Assembly (NCBI RefSeq): GCF_001894945.1
Contig: NZ_BCXE01000013.1
Span: 62,001 to 126,000, forward strand
Source: Rhodococcus ruber NBRC 15591
Lineage (GTDB): Bacteria > Actinomycetota > Actinomycetes > Mycobacteriales > Mycobacteriaceae
Direction: 5' to 3'
Length of the DNA: 64,000 nucleotides
Position numbers and translations under genes: made by a program. This document shows positions 40,252 to 48,695 of the stretch, in pieces. Numbering within the stretch: position 1 is the stretch's first letter; the number at the start of each line of letters is the position of its first letter. The notes beneath the pieces are model-generated. The model saw nothing but the letters and a program-made list of their open reading frames with translations. It made no database searches and was not told the origin of the DNA.

Positions 40252-40713
40252 ATGAGCACGATCATCGAATCGGTCGACGTCCACGTCCCGATCCGTACGG
40301 CCTACGACCAGTGGACGCAGTTCGAGGCGTTTCCCCGCTTCATGGAGGGCGTCGAGCAGGTCCGCCAGATCGACGACACCCACACCCACTGGGTCGTCAC
40401 GGTGGCCGGTGGCACCAGGGAGTTCGACGCGACGATCACCGAGCAGCATCCCGACGAGCGGGTCGCATGGAAATCCGACGCCGGTCCGGACCATGCCGGC
40501 GTGATCACCTTCCACCGGCTCGACGAGTCCACCACGCGGGTCACCGCTCAGATGGATGTCGACCCCGACGGCGTGATGGAGAACGTCGCCGACAAACTCG
40601 GGCTGCTCGACCTGCGCATCAAGGGCGACATGCAGCGCTTCAAGGAGTTCATCGAGAAGCGGGGCGTCGCCGACGGCGGCTGGCGCGGCGACGTCGATCG
40701 TCCCGGTTCGTGA
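40252..40713 (+). CDS. SRPBCC (polyketide cyclase-like) family protein
   Basis: A 153-residue START-like fold protein: VDVHVPIRTAYDQWTQFEAFPRFMEGV at the N-terminus and a long C-terminal helix, KLGLLDLRIKGDMQRFKEFIEKR. This is the typical SRPBCC layout. These bind a hydrophobic ligand; the ligand is unknown. ATG 40252 follows AAGGAAC. It is followed 23 bases later by a small charged gene that shares its transcript. The upstream SigB/F-like promoter suggests stress induction. Confidence 0.82.
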   Translation: MSTIIESVDVHVPIRTAYDQWTQFEAFPRFMEGVEQVRQIDDTHTHWVVTVAGGTREFDATITEQHPDERVAWKSDAGPDHAGVITFHRLDESTTRVTAQMDVDPDGVMENVADKLGLLDLRIKGDMQRFKEFIEKRGVADGGWRGDVDRPGS

Positions 40714-40736
40714 GCGCAACCCGGAAGGAGGAGGTC

Positions 40737-40874
40737 GTGACGGCGAAGAAGTCGAGGGACGAGGACGACGGACCCAAGGGCGGCCGGCCCGGCCCGGTGG
40801 ACGAGGGCAAGGACGGCGGCATGGCGACCCGGGAGAACGCCCCGGAGATCGCCGAGAACGCCACCGACGACTGA
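40737..40874 (+). CDS. Small, highly charged disordered protein (45 aa)
   Basis: The GTG at 40737 sits 5 bases behind a very strong ribosome binding site (GGAAGGAGGAGG). The 45 residues are nearly all charged or small (Lys, Asp, Glu, Gly, Pro; e.g. KKSRDEDDGPKGG and ENAPEIAENATDD), with no hydrophobic core. No family is recognised. The co-transcription with the SRPBCC gene and the perfect hairpin right after it support a real gene. Confidence 0.6.
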   Translation: MTAKKSRDEDDGPKGGRPGPVDEGKDGGMATRENAPEIAENATDD

Positions 40875-40886
40875 TCGGGGAACCGG

Positions 40887-40921
40887 AACGGGGCGGTGCG
40901 GCCGAGCCGCACCGCCCCGTT
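40887..40921 (+). terminator. Hairpin terminator after the SRPBCC/charged-protein pair
   Basis: Perfect 16-base stem (arm AACGGGGCGGTGCGGC) with a 3-base loop, 12 bases past the stop codon. Confidence 0.75.
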
Positions 40922-40946
40922 GCCGGTGCGCACACCCGTCGCGGGT

Positions 40947-40982
40947 TCCGGCTTCCCGGGTCGAGGCAACCCCGAAGCCGGA
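40947..40982. terminator. Hairpin between the two transcription units, facing the P450
   Basis: Perfect 9-base arms, TCCGGCTTC/GAAGCCGGA, around an 18-base loop that can itself pair (CCGGG/CCCCG). Lies 41 bases beyond the P450 stop on the minus strand. Confidence 0.45.
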
Positions 40983-41015
40983 GGTCCTGGACGTCGATGG
41001 GTCCTGGACGTCGAT
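40983..41015. repeat. Short tandem duplication
   Basis: GGTCCTGGACGTCGAT occurs twice (40983-40998 and 41000-41015), one base apart, just after the P450 stop. It is non-coding. Confidence 0.8.
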
Positions 41016-41023
41016 CCGCGGCG

Positions 41024-42397
41024 TCACCCCGCCGGTGAGCGGACGGCGAACTGCAGTCCGAAGTTGTTCAGGGTGGCCGGCAGCGGTCGTGCCGGATCCG
41101 GCTTCAGCCGGGAGGTCAGCGTGAATTCGGCGCCGGCGAGCAGGTGCGCGAGCAGGGTACTCGTGACGAACAGGACGAGATTGCGACCCGGGCACCCGGC
41201 CGGGCCGACACTGAACGGCACGAGCGCGGGATACCGGTCCGCCCGGCCGTCGAGCCAGATCTCCGGCGCGAACCGGTCCGCGAACGGCAGCGTCTCGCGA
41301 TCGCGGTGGAAGGCCGGCGCCAGCACGACGAACCCGGTCCCGGACGGGATCGGGTAGCTGCCGCGCTCGTCGCTCCACGTCGTGTCGGCCGTCGAATCCC
41401 GCAGGATCGCAGGGGTGGTCGGCCACAGCCGCGTCGTGTCGAGGACGCACCCACGCAGGTATTCGAGCGGTGCGGGGGTCCCGAGGCCGGCGGCGGCGAT
41501 GTCGCTGCGGGCCCGCGCCCGTTGTTCGGGATGGGTGGCGAGTACTGCGAGGGTGCGAGCGGTGACCATGCCTGCGGCGTCGAAGGCGAACAGCCAGTGC
41601 GGAATCTGCCCCTGCGGATCGACCGCGGCCGGTTCGGCGATCTCTCCGAGCGCGCCGGCGAGGGTTCCGACGGGAGCCCGCTCGACGTAACCGTGCAGCC
41701 GCTCGGTGAACCGGTCGCGCAGCCGATGGCGCACCGGATGGGCGTAGGCCCAGTTGCCGTCGGACCGCAACCGCCACAGCTGATCGGTGAGGGTGTCGTC
41801 GTCGCGCGCCGCATCGCCGAGGACGAGCCTGCGCACCAGTCGCCACCAGCACCGGGTGAACTCGGCGGCGCTGAGGCCGCCCTCCGCGCGGGCGCGGCGC
41901 AGCAGCCCGTTCGCCTCCTCCTCGATGGTGTGCAGCATCGGTGTGGCGAGCCGGTGCAGGTCCCGATCGGTGTCGAGCGCCGCCTCGTTGACGGCACGGC
42001 GCCTCTCCCGCAGCGGGGTGCGCGAGACGAGCACGCCGTGCGGCTGGAACGGACCGAGGGCAGCGCGCTTCTCGACCGTCGCGGCGGTGTAGGACCCGGC
42101 GTCGGTGCGCAGCACGGCATCGACGTCCTGGGGGGAGAGCACCACCGCGAGGGTCCGCCCGGGCAGGGCGAGGGTGAGGGGAGCGTCCCCGTAGCGGTCG
42201 CGCAGGCGCGCGACGGTGGCGACGATGCGCGCGTCGGCCTGTGTCCGCTCGAGCAGACCCATCACCCTGCGACGGCGTGCGATGGCGCCCGCGGCGACGA
42301 ACGGCAGGCCGACCTCGGCGGCGAACCGGGCGGTGTCGGCCGCGGAGGCCCGCCGGGCACGAGGCGGGGAGGGGCTCTGAACTACGGGGCCGGTCAT
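41024..42397 (-). CDS. Cytochrome P450 with a DxxR variant of the ExxR motif
   Basis: A 457-residue haem monooxygenase. The haem-cysteine loop FSVGPAGCPG (C402) is intact and the I-helix oxygen motif is FDAAGMVTA. The K-helix glutamate is replaced: the segment reads VLDTTRLWP (D320, R323) where almost all P450s have ExxR. The ATG at 42397 follows GGGAGGAG. The substrate is unknown and no ferredoxin or reductase gene is adjacent. It lies 92 bases downstream of otsA on the same strand and may be co-transcribed with it. No membrane anchor is evident. Confidence 0.88.
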   Translation of the reverse strand: MTGPVVQSPSPPRARRASAADTARFAAEVGLPFVAAGAIARRRRVMGLLERTQADARIVATVARLRDRYGDAPLTLALPGRTLAVVLSPQDVDAVLRTDAGSYTAATVEKRAALGPFQPHGVLVSRTPLRERRRAVNEAALDTDRDLHRLATPMLHTIEEEANGLLRRARAEGGLSAAEFTRCWWRLVRRLVLGDAARDDDTLTDQLWRLRSDGNWAYAHPVRHRLRDRFTERLHGYVERAPVGTLAGALGEIAEPAAVDPQGQIPHWLFAFDAAGMVTARTLAVLATHPEQRARARSDIAAAGLGTPAPLEYLRGCVLDTTRLWPTTPAILRDSTADTTWSDERGSYPIPSGTGFVVLAPAFHRDRETLPFADRFAPEIWLDGRADRYPALVPFSVGPAGCPGRNLVLFVTSTLLAHLLAGAEFTLTSRLKPDPARPLPATLNNFGLQFAVRSPAG

Positions 42398-42489
42398 CGG
42401 CGGTCTCCTCCCGACGCAGGGTCACGGTCACGGGAGGAATCGCCGCCCGGACGGATCGCTAAACGTGATCCGGCCGCACCGAGCCCGAT

Positions 42490-43932
42490 TCAGGCGCTCG
42501 CCGCCGCGGTGGGACCGGTCCCGCTGGCGCGCAGGTCCGTGAGAAAGGCGTTGGCCCACCGGTCGACGTCGTGATGGAGCACCTGGGTGCGCAGCGACTG
42601 CATCCGGCGGGCCGCGGTGGCCGGATCCTCGGTGGCGGCGACGACGATGGCACGTTTGACGGCGTCGAGGTCGTGTGGATTGACCAGGTGGGCGCGGCGC
42701 AGTTCGCTTGCCGCCCCGGTGAATTCACTCAGGACGAGGGCTCCCGTGCCGTCGGCCCGGCACGCGATGTACTCCTTGGCGACGAGGTTCATGCCGTCGC
42801 GCAGAGGCGTGACGAGCATGACGTCCGCGGCGCTGTACAGGGCCATGAGCTCGTCCCGGTCCACGGGCCGGTGCAGATAGTGCACCACCGGCCGGCCCAG
42901 CTGTCCGTACTCGCCGTTGAGGTGACCCACCTTGCGTTCGATGTCCTCGCGCAGCTGCGCGTAGGCGGACACGCGCTCGCGGCTCGGGGTGGCCAGCTGC
43001 ACCATGGCGACCTTCTCGGGGTCGAGGGTGCCCTCGTCGAGCAGCTCGTGCAGTGCCTCGAGCCGGATGTCGATGCCCTTGGTGTAGTCGAGGCGGTCCA
43101 CGCCGAGCAGAAGGGTCTCGGGGTTGCCGAGTTCCTCGCGGACCTGCGCGGCCCGCTCACGGATGTGCGGGGACTGCACGCGTTCGGCGAAATGGGCCGA
43201 GTCGATCGAGATGGGGAAGGCGCCGACCTGCACGCGCCGGTCACCGACGTCGACGCTGCCCACACACGAGTCCAGGTCGGAGTGCGCGTTGGTGTGCAGC
43301 CCGAGCAGGCGCTGCGCCAGGAACAGGAAGTTGCGGGCGCCGCCGGGCAGGTGGAACCCCACCAGGTCGGCGCCGAGCAGGCCCTCCACGACGGCGGTGC
43401 GCCACGGCAGCTGGAGGAACAGCTCCGTAGGCGGGAAGGGAATGTGCAGGAAGAATCCGATCCTCAGGTCGGGCCGCAACTCGCGCAGCATCTTCGGCAC
43501 CAGCTGCAGCTGGTAGTCGTGCACCCACACGGTGGCGCCCGGGGCGGCCGCCTCGGCCGCCGCCGCCGCGAAGCGGCGGTTGACCGCGACGTAGGTCCGC
43601 CACCACGTCCGGTCGTAGACGGGTGCGACGATCGCGTCGTGGTACAGCGGCCACAGTGTCGCGTTGGAGAAGCCCTCGTAGTAGTCGGCCACCTCGCCTT
43701 CGGTGAGCGAGACGGGGTGCATCGTGATGCCGTCCTCGGTGAAAGGCTCGAACGCGACGTCGGCGGCGCCGGGCCAGCCCACCCATGCGCCGTCGGCGGC
43801 GCGCAGCACCGGTTCCAGGGCGGTGACGAGTCCCCCCGGGCTGCGGCGCCACCCGCCTCGTCCGTCGTCGGCCGAAGGGTCGTAGTCGACCGGGAGCCGA
43901 TTGGCCACCACCACCAGGTCCGCTGCGGTCAT
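42490..43932 (-). CDS. otsA: Trehalose-6-phosphate synthase
   Basis: A 480-residue GT20 retaining glucosyltransferase making trehalose 6-phosphate from a nucleoside-diphosphate glucose and glucose 6-phosphate. Motifs: VVVANRLP at the N-terminus, [43 protein letters not shown] and [19 protein letters not shown] 43932 follows AAGGAGG. The phosphatase otsB is not next to it. Trehalose is an osmolyte and a precursor of mycolic-acid glycolipids in this group. Divergent from dps. Confidence 0.96.
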   Translation of the reverse strand: MTAADLVVVANRLPVDYDPSADDGRGGWRRSPGGLVTALEPVLRAADGAWVGWPGAADVAFEPFTEDGITMHPVSLTEGEVADYYEGFSNATLWPLYHDAIVAPVYDRTWWRTYVAVNRRFAAAAAEAAAPGATVWVHDYQLQLVPKMLRELRPDLRIGFFLHIPFPPTELFLQLPWRTAVVEGLLGADLVGFHLPGGARNFLFLAQRLLGLHTNAHSDLDSCVGSVDVGDRRVQVGAFPISIDSAHFAERVQSPHIRERAAQVREELGNPETLLLGVDRLDYTKGIDIRLEALHELLDEGTLDPEKVAMVQLATPSRERVSAYAQLREDIERKVGHLNGEYGQLGRPVVHYLHRPVDRDELMALYSAADVMLVTPLRDGMNLVAKEYIACRADGTGALVLSEFTGAASELRRAHLVNPHDLDAVKRAIVVAATEDPATAARRMQSLRTQVLHHDVDRWANAFLTDLRASGTGPTAAASA

Positions 43933-44338
43933 CGCGTCGCGCCTCCTTGCTCGACACCGGGGCCGGTCGCTCCGGCGAGTGCCGTCGAACTCGTACTTAT
44001 GACAAGTAGTTTTTGTCTATCACTCGCGGCGGAGCAGGGAGGCACTTCGAGGCGCCCGAGATCCCGCGTCGTCCCGCCTCCGCTCGCACTCGATAGATAA
44101 TCTGTCTCGCAGAACAAAGATTTTGTCAAACGCTGCGTGCACTCCGATCGGGTCGGCGTGCCCGCGAGCAGACGCGGTCCCGCGCGCGGCGACGTGCATG
44201 CGCCGGTCGCCCGGCGGTTTCGGCACCCGGGGAACGGGGTAGCCCGACTGTGGGTTAGCCGGCACCCACGTGCCGACCGGCGGGCCGGCGAGCCGGCCTG
44301 CGGAGGTACTACACACGAGCCTGTAGGAGGAATCGAAG
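43933..44338. promoter_or_regulatory. Shared otsA-dps control region (406 bp)
   Basis: No gene is seen here. Two AT-rich islands stand out from the GC-rich background. One holds GACAA-N7-TTGTC (44001-44017), the other ACAAA-GAT-TTTGT (44114-44126). Both contain TTTTGTC (44011-44017 and 44121-44127). GATAGATAATC at 44092-44102 could be a -10 for housekeeping transcription. A stress-sigma promoter for dps follows at 44216-44241. Confidence 0.5.
44216..44241 (+). promoter_or_regulatory. SigB/SigF-type promoter of dps
   Basis: GGTTT (44216-44220), 16-base spacer, GGGTA (44237-44241): a full match to the actinobacterial general-stress sigma consensus, about 98 bases before the dps start. Confidence 0.65.
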
Positions 44339-44878
44339 ATGGCGAAGTTCACCGTCCCCGGCCTGAGCGACAGCGAAGGGGTCCGGGTGGCCGAAGTGCT
44401 GCAGAATCGCCTCAGCGCCTACAACGACCTGCACCTCACCCTCAAGCACGTGCACTGGAACGTCGTGGGACCGAACTTCATCGGCGTGCACGAGATGATC
44501 GACCCGCAGGTCGAAGCGGTCCGGGGATTCGCCGACGACGTCGCCGAGCGCATCGCGGCCCTCGGTTCGTCGCCGAAGGGAACCGCGGGCGCGATCGAGA
44601 AGGACCGTTCGTGGGACGACTACTCGGTCGGGCGGGACACCGCCCAGGCGCATCTCGCCGCGCTCGATCTGGTGTACGACGGCGTGATCGGGGACTGCCG
44701 CAAGGCGATCTCGGAGGTCGGGGAGATCGATCCGATCACCGAGGATCTGCTCATCGGGCAGACGCGGGATCTCGAGAAGTTCCAGTGGTTCGTCCGGGCC
44801 CATCTCGAGAACGCCTCCGGGACCCTGACGCACGAGGGCGCACGCACCGAGCAGCAGGCCGCGAACGAAGCCCGTTGA
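44339..44878 (+). CDS. dps: Dps family ferritin-like DNA-protection protein
   Basis: A 179-residue four-helix ferritin-like protein that oxidises and stores iron with peroxide, protecting DNA. The Dps ferroxidase signature is present: LKHVHWNVVGPNFIGVHEMID with histidines and acidic residues, and the later DDVAERIAALG. The C-terminal tail (THEGARTEQQAANEAR) is short and mixed in charge. The ATG at 44339 follows TAGGAGGAA. Expression from the SigB/F-like promoter fits a starvation protein. Confidence 0.93.
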   Translation: MAKFTVPGLSDSEGVRVAEVLQNRLSAYNDLHLTLKHVHWNVVGPNFIGVHEMIDPQVEAVRGFADDVAERIAALGSSPKGTAGAIEKDRSWDDYSVGRDTAQAHLAALDLVYDGVIGDCRKAISEVGEIDPITEDLLIGQTRDLEKFQWFVRAHLENASGTLTHEGARTEQQAANEAR

Positions 44879-44911
44879 GCGGGCGGCGGCCGGGTTGCCG
44901 GTTGCTCGACT

Positions 44912-44943
44912 ACGCACCGGTCGCCGGCGGGCGACCGGTGCGT
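44912..44943. terminator. Bidirectional terminator between dps and the MerR gene
   Basis: Perfect 14-base stem (arm ACGCACCGGTCGCC) with a 4-base GGCG loop, between two convergent stops (44878 and 44947). Confidence 0.75.
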
Positions 44944-44946
44944 CTG

Positions 44947-45381
44947 TTACGAGGTGGCTGCGCTGTCGTCGGTGGCCGCCCGCAGGCGCGCGTTGTCCGA
45001 CTCGAGGCGCGCGTTGGCGTCCTCGAGGCGGGCGTTGTCCGATTCGAGGCGCGCGTTGTGGGATTCGAGGCGCGCGTTGTGGGATTCGAGACGGGCAGTG
45101 TGGGACGCCAGTTCGGCGTGGTGCGACTCGAGCCGGAAGATCTGGGCGATGCCGGCCAGATTGATGCCCTCGGACAGGAGCTCGCTGATGCGTCGCAGGC
45201 GCGCCACGTCGTCGTCGCTGTAGCGGCGGGTGCCGCCCCGGGTGCGCGCCGGGCTGAGCAGTCCGCGACGCTCGTACAGCCGCATGGACTGCGGGTCGAC
45301 CCCGGACAGCTCGGATGCCACCGAGATGCCGTAGACACCGCGGCGGGGGTGCGGCACCGGCTCCTTCCTCGTCTTCTCCAT
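44947..45381 (-). CDS. MerR/HspR-like regulator with heptad-repeat coiled coil
   Basis: A 144-residue protein. Residues 16-75 form a MerR winged helix (YGISVASELSGVDPQSMRLYERRGLL, then GGTRRYSDDDVARLRRI), closest to HspR-type members because of the DPQSMRLYE form. From residue 80 a near-perfect seven-residue repeat follows: ARLESHN, ARLESHN, ARLESDN, ARLEDAN, ARLESDN, predicting a long coiled coil in place of a ligand domain. It is encoded by 21-bp DNA repeats. No dnaKJ genes are adjacent, so it is not the usual HspR. Confidence 0.85.
   Translation of the reverse strand: MEKTRKEPVPHPRRGVYGISVASELSGVDPQSMRLYERRGLLSPARTRGGTRRYSDDDVARLRRISELLSEGINLAGIAQIFRLESHHAELASHTARLESHNARLESHNARLESDNARLEDANARLESDNARLRAATDDSAATS
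44984..45133 (-). repeat. 21-bp repeats encoding the MerR coiled coil
   Basis: About seven units of 21 bases, diverging towards the ends and best conserved around 45000-45095. On the minus strand the typical unit reads GCGCGCCTCGAATC plus a variable last two codons. Each encodes one heptad of the ARLESHN type. Confidence 0.75.
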
Positions 45382-45455
45382 TCCAGGTTCCCTCGTTCGG
45401 TGTCCTCGCTGCCACGGTCTCCGGTGGACCGGAATCTACCCGATCACCACAGGAA

Positions 45456-45483
45456 ACCTGCAGTACCGGAGACAGTTGCAGGT
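45456..45483. promoter_or_regulatory. Inverted repeat upstream of the MerR gene
   Basis: ACCTGCA and TGCAGGT arms with a 14-base spacer, 75 bases upstream of the regulator start. Spacing centre to centre is two helical turns, so it may be an autoregulatory site. The rest of 45382-45657 shows no gene. Confidence 0.35.
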
Positions 45484-45657
45484 GGGGCGGCGGGGACGTC
45501 GATCGTCCGTCGCGAGCCGTCTCGGTGCGATTATCTCTTTCATGTGACACAGATTTTATCGCCCGGCCCGCTCGTCGCCCACCGCCGTCTCCGTGGCGTT
45601 GCTCCGGCCCGCCGGCTGCGGATCGCCCGCCGTGCTCCGCCGTCGCCGCGGGGGTAC

Positions 45658-45663
45658 TAGGCT
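45658..45663 (+). promoter_or_regulatory. Leaderless-type -10 box for pyk
   Basis: TAGGCT, 7 bases before the GTG at 45671; no Shine-Dalgarno. Confidence 0.5.
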
Positions 45664-45670
45664 CGACCGC

Positions 45671-47092
45671 GTGACCCGACGCACCAAGATCGTTTGCACA
45701 ATGGGCCCGGCCACGGCAGACCCCGAGGTCCTGAGGGAACTCGTCGACGCCGGGATGGACGTGGCCCGCCTCAACTTCAGCCACGGCACCCACGCCGACC
45801 ACGAGGCTCACTACCGCCGCGTGCGGGAGGCCTCCGATACCAGCGGGCATGCCGTCGGCATCCTCGCCGACCTGCAGGGCCCGAAGATCCGCCTCGGCCG
45901 GTTCGCCGAGGGCCCGACGGTGTGGAAGACCGGTGAGATCGTCCGGATCACCGTCGACGACGTCGAGGGCACGCACGACCGGGTCTCGACCACCTACGAG
46001 CAACTCGCCGACGACGCGCGCCCGGGGGATCGCCTGCTCGTCGACGACGGCAAGGTCGGCCTGGTCGTCGAGCACGTCGAGGGTCCGGACGTGGTCTGCC
46101 GCGTGACCGAGGGGGGACCGGTCAGCAACAACAAGGGCGTGTCCCTGCCGGGGATGAACATCTCGGTGCCGGCGCTGTCGGAGAAGGACATCGAGGACCT
46201 CGAGTTCGCCATGCGGCTCGGCGTGGACTTCGTCGCGCTGTCGTTCGTGCGTTCCCCGGCCGACATCGAGCTCGTGCACGAGGTGATGGACCGGGTCGGG
46301 CACCGGGTGCCGGTGATCGCCAAGCTCGAGAAGCCCGAGGCCATCGAGAATCTCGAGGCGGTCGTGCTGGCGTTCGATGCGGTGATGGTCGCCCGTGGTG
46401 ACCTCGGCGTCGAGATGCCGCTCGAGGAGGTGCCCCTGGTGCAGAAGCGGGCGATCCAGATCGCCCGCGAGAACGCCAAGCCCGTCATCGTGGCCACCCA
46501 GATGCTCGAGTCGATGATCGAGAACTCCCGGCCGACCCGCGCCGAGGCCTCCGACGTCGCCAACGCGGTGCTCGACGGCGCGGACGCGGTGATGCTCTCC
46601 GGCGAGACGTCCGTCGGCAAGTACCCGGTCGAGACGGTGCGGACGATGGCCCGCATCATCGCGGCCGTGGAATCCGATCCCACCCGGGTGCCGGCGCTGA
46701 CCCACGTGCCACGCACCAAGCGCGGGGTGATCTCCTACGCGGCACGGGACATCGGCGAACGGCTCGAAGCCAAGGCGCTGGTGGCGTTCACCCAGTCCGG
46801 CGACACGGTACGGCGCCTGGCGCGACTGCACACCCGGCTGCCGCTGCTGGCGTTCACCCCGGTGCCGCACATCCGCAGCCAGCTGGCGCTGACCTGGGGC
46901 ACCGAGACGTTCTCCGTCGAACCGGTCGACACCACCGACGTGATGGTGCAGCAGGTCGATGCGGCGCTGCTCTCCCTCGGCCGATACCAGCGCGGCGACC
47001 TCGTCGTCATCGTGGCCGGGTCCCCGCCCGGCCGCTCCGGCTCGACCAACCTGATCCACGTGCACCGGCTCGGCGAGAAGGACACCCATTGA
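45671..47092 (+). CDS. pyk: Pyruvate kinase
   Basis: A 473-residue glycolytic enzyme making pyruvate and ATP. Motifs: RRTKIVCTMGPA at the start, DVARLNFSHG, ADLQGPKIRLG, the active-site signature VIAKLEKPEAIENL, VMVARGDLGVEMP, KPVIVATQMLESM and DAVMLSGETSVGKYP. No C-terminal PEP-utiliser extension, so normal length. GTG 45671 begins the conserved region and lies 7 bases behind a TAGGCT box. The stop overlaps tesB (TTGA). Confidence 0.96.
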   Translation: MTRRTKIVCTMGPATADPEVLRELVDAGMDVARLNFSHGTHADHEAHYRRVREASDTSGHAVGILADLQGPKIRLGRFAEGPTVWKTGEIVRITVDDVEGTHDRVSTTYEQLADDARPGDRLLVDDGKVGLVVEHVEGPDVVCRVTEGGPVSNNKGVSLPGMNISVPALSEKDIEDLEFAMRLGVDFVALSFVRSPADIELVHEVMDRVGHRVPVIAKLEKPEAIENLEAVVLAFDAVMVARGDLGVEMPLEEVPLVQKRAIQIARENAKPVIVATQMLESMIENSRPTRAEASDVANAVLDGADAVMLSGETSVGKYPVETVRTMARIIAAVESDPTRVPALTHVPRTKRGVISYAARDIGERLEAKALVAFTQSGDTVRRLARLHTRLPLLAFTPVPHIRSQLALTWGTETFSVEPVDTTDVMVQQVDAALLSLGRYQRGDLVVIVAGSPPGRSGSTNLIHVHRLGEKDTH

Positions 47093-47961
47093 GCCGTCGC
47101 ACCGCGACCGATCTCGAGGTCCTCGTCGATCTGCTCGATCTCGCGCAGATCGACGAGGACCGCTACCGCGGAGAGCACCCGGCCCAGGTGGGCAGCCGCA
47201 CCTTCGGGGGCCAGCTCGTCGCCCAGGCACTGATCGCGGCCGGCCGCACCGTCGGCGACCGGCCGGTGCACGCGCTCAACGCTCACTTCATCCGCGGTGG
47301 CGACGTCAAGGCGCCGATCGAGTATCGGGTGGCCCGGCACCGCGACGGCCGGGACTTCGCGAACCGCATGGTCACCGCGTCCCAGAACGGCCAGGAGCTG
47401 TTCGTCATGCTCGTCGCCTTCCAGCGGTGGGGTAAGGGACTCGAGCATGCGGTGAGCGTTCCGGAGGTGCCCTACCCGGACGTGCTGCCGCCGCTCGGGG
47501 ACCACCTGTCCGGTTTCGAGGATCATCTGCCGCACTTCGTCAATGCCCTCAAACCGATCGACATGCGCTATGCCAACGACCCCGCGTGGATCCTCAAGGG
47601 CACCGGGGAACGGCTCTCGCACAACCGGGTGTGGATGCGCGCCGACGGCGCGTTGCCCGAGGACGCGCTCCTGCACGCCGCCACCCTGGCCTACAGCTCC
47701 GACACCACCGTGCTCGATTCGATCCTCACCACCCACGGGTTGTCCTGGGGGCTGGACCGCATCGTCGCCGCGACCGTCAACCACTCCATGTGGTTCCACC
47801 GGCCGGTCCGGTTCGACGAATGGACGTTGTACGCCACCGAGTCCCCGGTCGCGGCGGGCTCGCGCGGGCTCGCGACGGGCCGCTACTTCACCCTCGAGGG
47901 GGAACTCGTGGCCACGGTCGTGCAGGAGGGGCTGATCCGCCACTTCCCGCGCCGCGGCTGA
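47089..47961 (+). CDS. tesB: Acyl-CoA thioesterase II
   Basis: A 290-residue double-hotdog thioesterase hydrolysing acyl-CoA. Recognised from RTFGGQLVAQALIAA, HALNAHFIRGGD, RMVTASQNGQELFVM and the C-terminal domain with LAYSSDTTVLD, ATVNHSMWFHRP and ATGRYFTLEGELVATVVQEGLIR. It starts at TTG 47089 overlapping the pyk stop (TTGA), which fits coupled translation; no other start codon precedes the conserved region. The pyk-tesB pair is also found in M. tuberculosis. Confidence 0.93.
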   Translation: MSRRTATDLEVLVDLLDLAQIDEDRYRGEHPAQVGSRTFGGQLVAQALIAAGRTVGDRPVHALNAHFIRGGDVKAPIEYRVARHRDGRDFANRMVTASQNGQELFVMLVAFQRWGKGLEHAVSVPEVPYPDVLPPLGDHLSGFEDHLPHFVNALKPIDMRYANDPAWILKGTGERLSHNRVWMRADGALPEDALLHAATLAYSSDTTVLDSILTTHGLSWGLDRIVAATVNHSMWFHRPVRFDEWTLYATESPVAAGSRGLATGRYFTLEGELVATVVQEGLIRHFPRRG

Positions 47962-48021
47962 CGCGGGCGACCGCGTTCCGCGCCGCCGCCTGCGCAGTTC
48001 CTCGTCCCCGCCGGGCGCCCC

Positions 48022-48672
48022 TCAGTGCTCCACCCGGCTGCGGCGGTTCTCGAGCTCGTCGAGGATCAGCCCCAGTCCGTAGCCGAACTCGTCCGCGAAC
48101 GAGTAGTCCTTCCCGATCACCAGTTCGCCGATCAGCTCGGCCAGGTAAGGGTAGGTGTCGGCCGGCACGTCGAGCTCCGAGGCGAACTCCTCGGCGCCGT
48201 CCGCCGCCGCAAAGGGCAGTTTCAGTTCGGTGAGCACGAAGCCGTACACATATGCGTCGACGACCGAGAAGGCGTGGGACGCCAGGGCCACCGGGAAGCC
48301 GTTCGTGCGCAGGCAACCGAGCACGGCATCGTGGTGCCTCAGGAGCGACGGACCCGGCGAACGGCGGGACTCGATCAAGGTGAGCGCCCAGGGATGCCGG
48401 GCGAGCACGTTCCGGGCCGAGGTCGCCCGGTGGAACATCGCCTGCCGCCACGGTTCGCCCGGTCCGGGCAGCACGATTCCCGCGAAGATCCAATCCGCGA
48501 GCCCATCGAGCAGCTCGGCCTTGTTGGCGATGTGATGGTAGAGCGACATCGCCTCCACACCCAGCTCCTTCCCGACGTTACGCATGCTCACCGCGGTGAG
48601 GCCGCCGCGGTCGGCTACGCGAACCGCGGCTTCGATGATCCCGATGCGGCTCAGAGCCGGCCGTTCGTTCAT
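48022..48672 (-). CDS. TetR-family transcriptional regulator
   Basis: A 216-residue repressor. The helix-turn-helix (residues about 10-55) reads IGIIEAAVRVADRGGLTAVSMRNVGKELGVEAMSLYHHI, and the C-terminal domain is of the tetracycline-repressor type (WRQAMFHRATSARNVLARHPWALTLIESR). ATG 48672 behind AGGGAGAC. It diverges from a quinone-type oxidoreductase with two 14-bp palindromes between, so it most likely represses that gene and itself. Confidence 0.9.
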   Translation of the reverse strand: MNERPALSRIGIIEAAVRVADRGGLTAVSMRNVGKELGVEAMSLYHHIANKAELLDGLADWIFAGIVLPGPGEPWRQAMFHRATSARNVLARHPWALTLIESRRSPGPSLLRHHDAVLGCLRTNGFPVALASHAFSVVDAYVYGFVLTELKLPFAAADGAEEFASELDVPADTYPYLAELIGELVIGKDYSFADEFGYGLGLILDELENRRSRVEH

Positions 48673-48695
48673 GTCTCCCTCGCGACCCTTGCGGA

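Noticed and set aside
42440-42465. GTTT...GGCGAT upstream of the P450 gene as a stress-sigma promoter
   Set aside because: The -10 part differs from GGGTA at several positions; too weak to claim.
45437-45458. GGTTT...GGGTA on the minus strand upstream of the MerR gene as a SigB/F promoter
   Set aside because: The spacer is only 12 bases, too short for the 15-17 expected.
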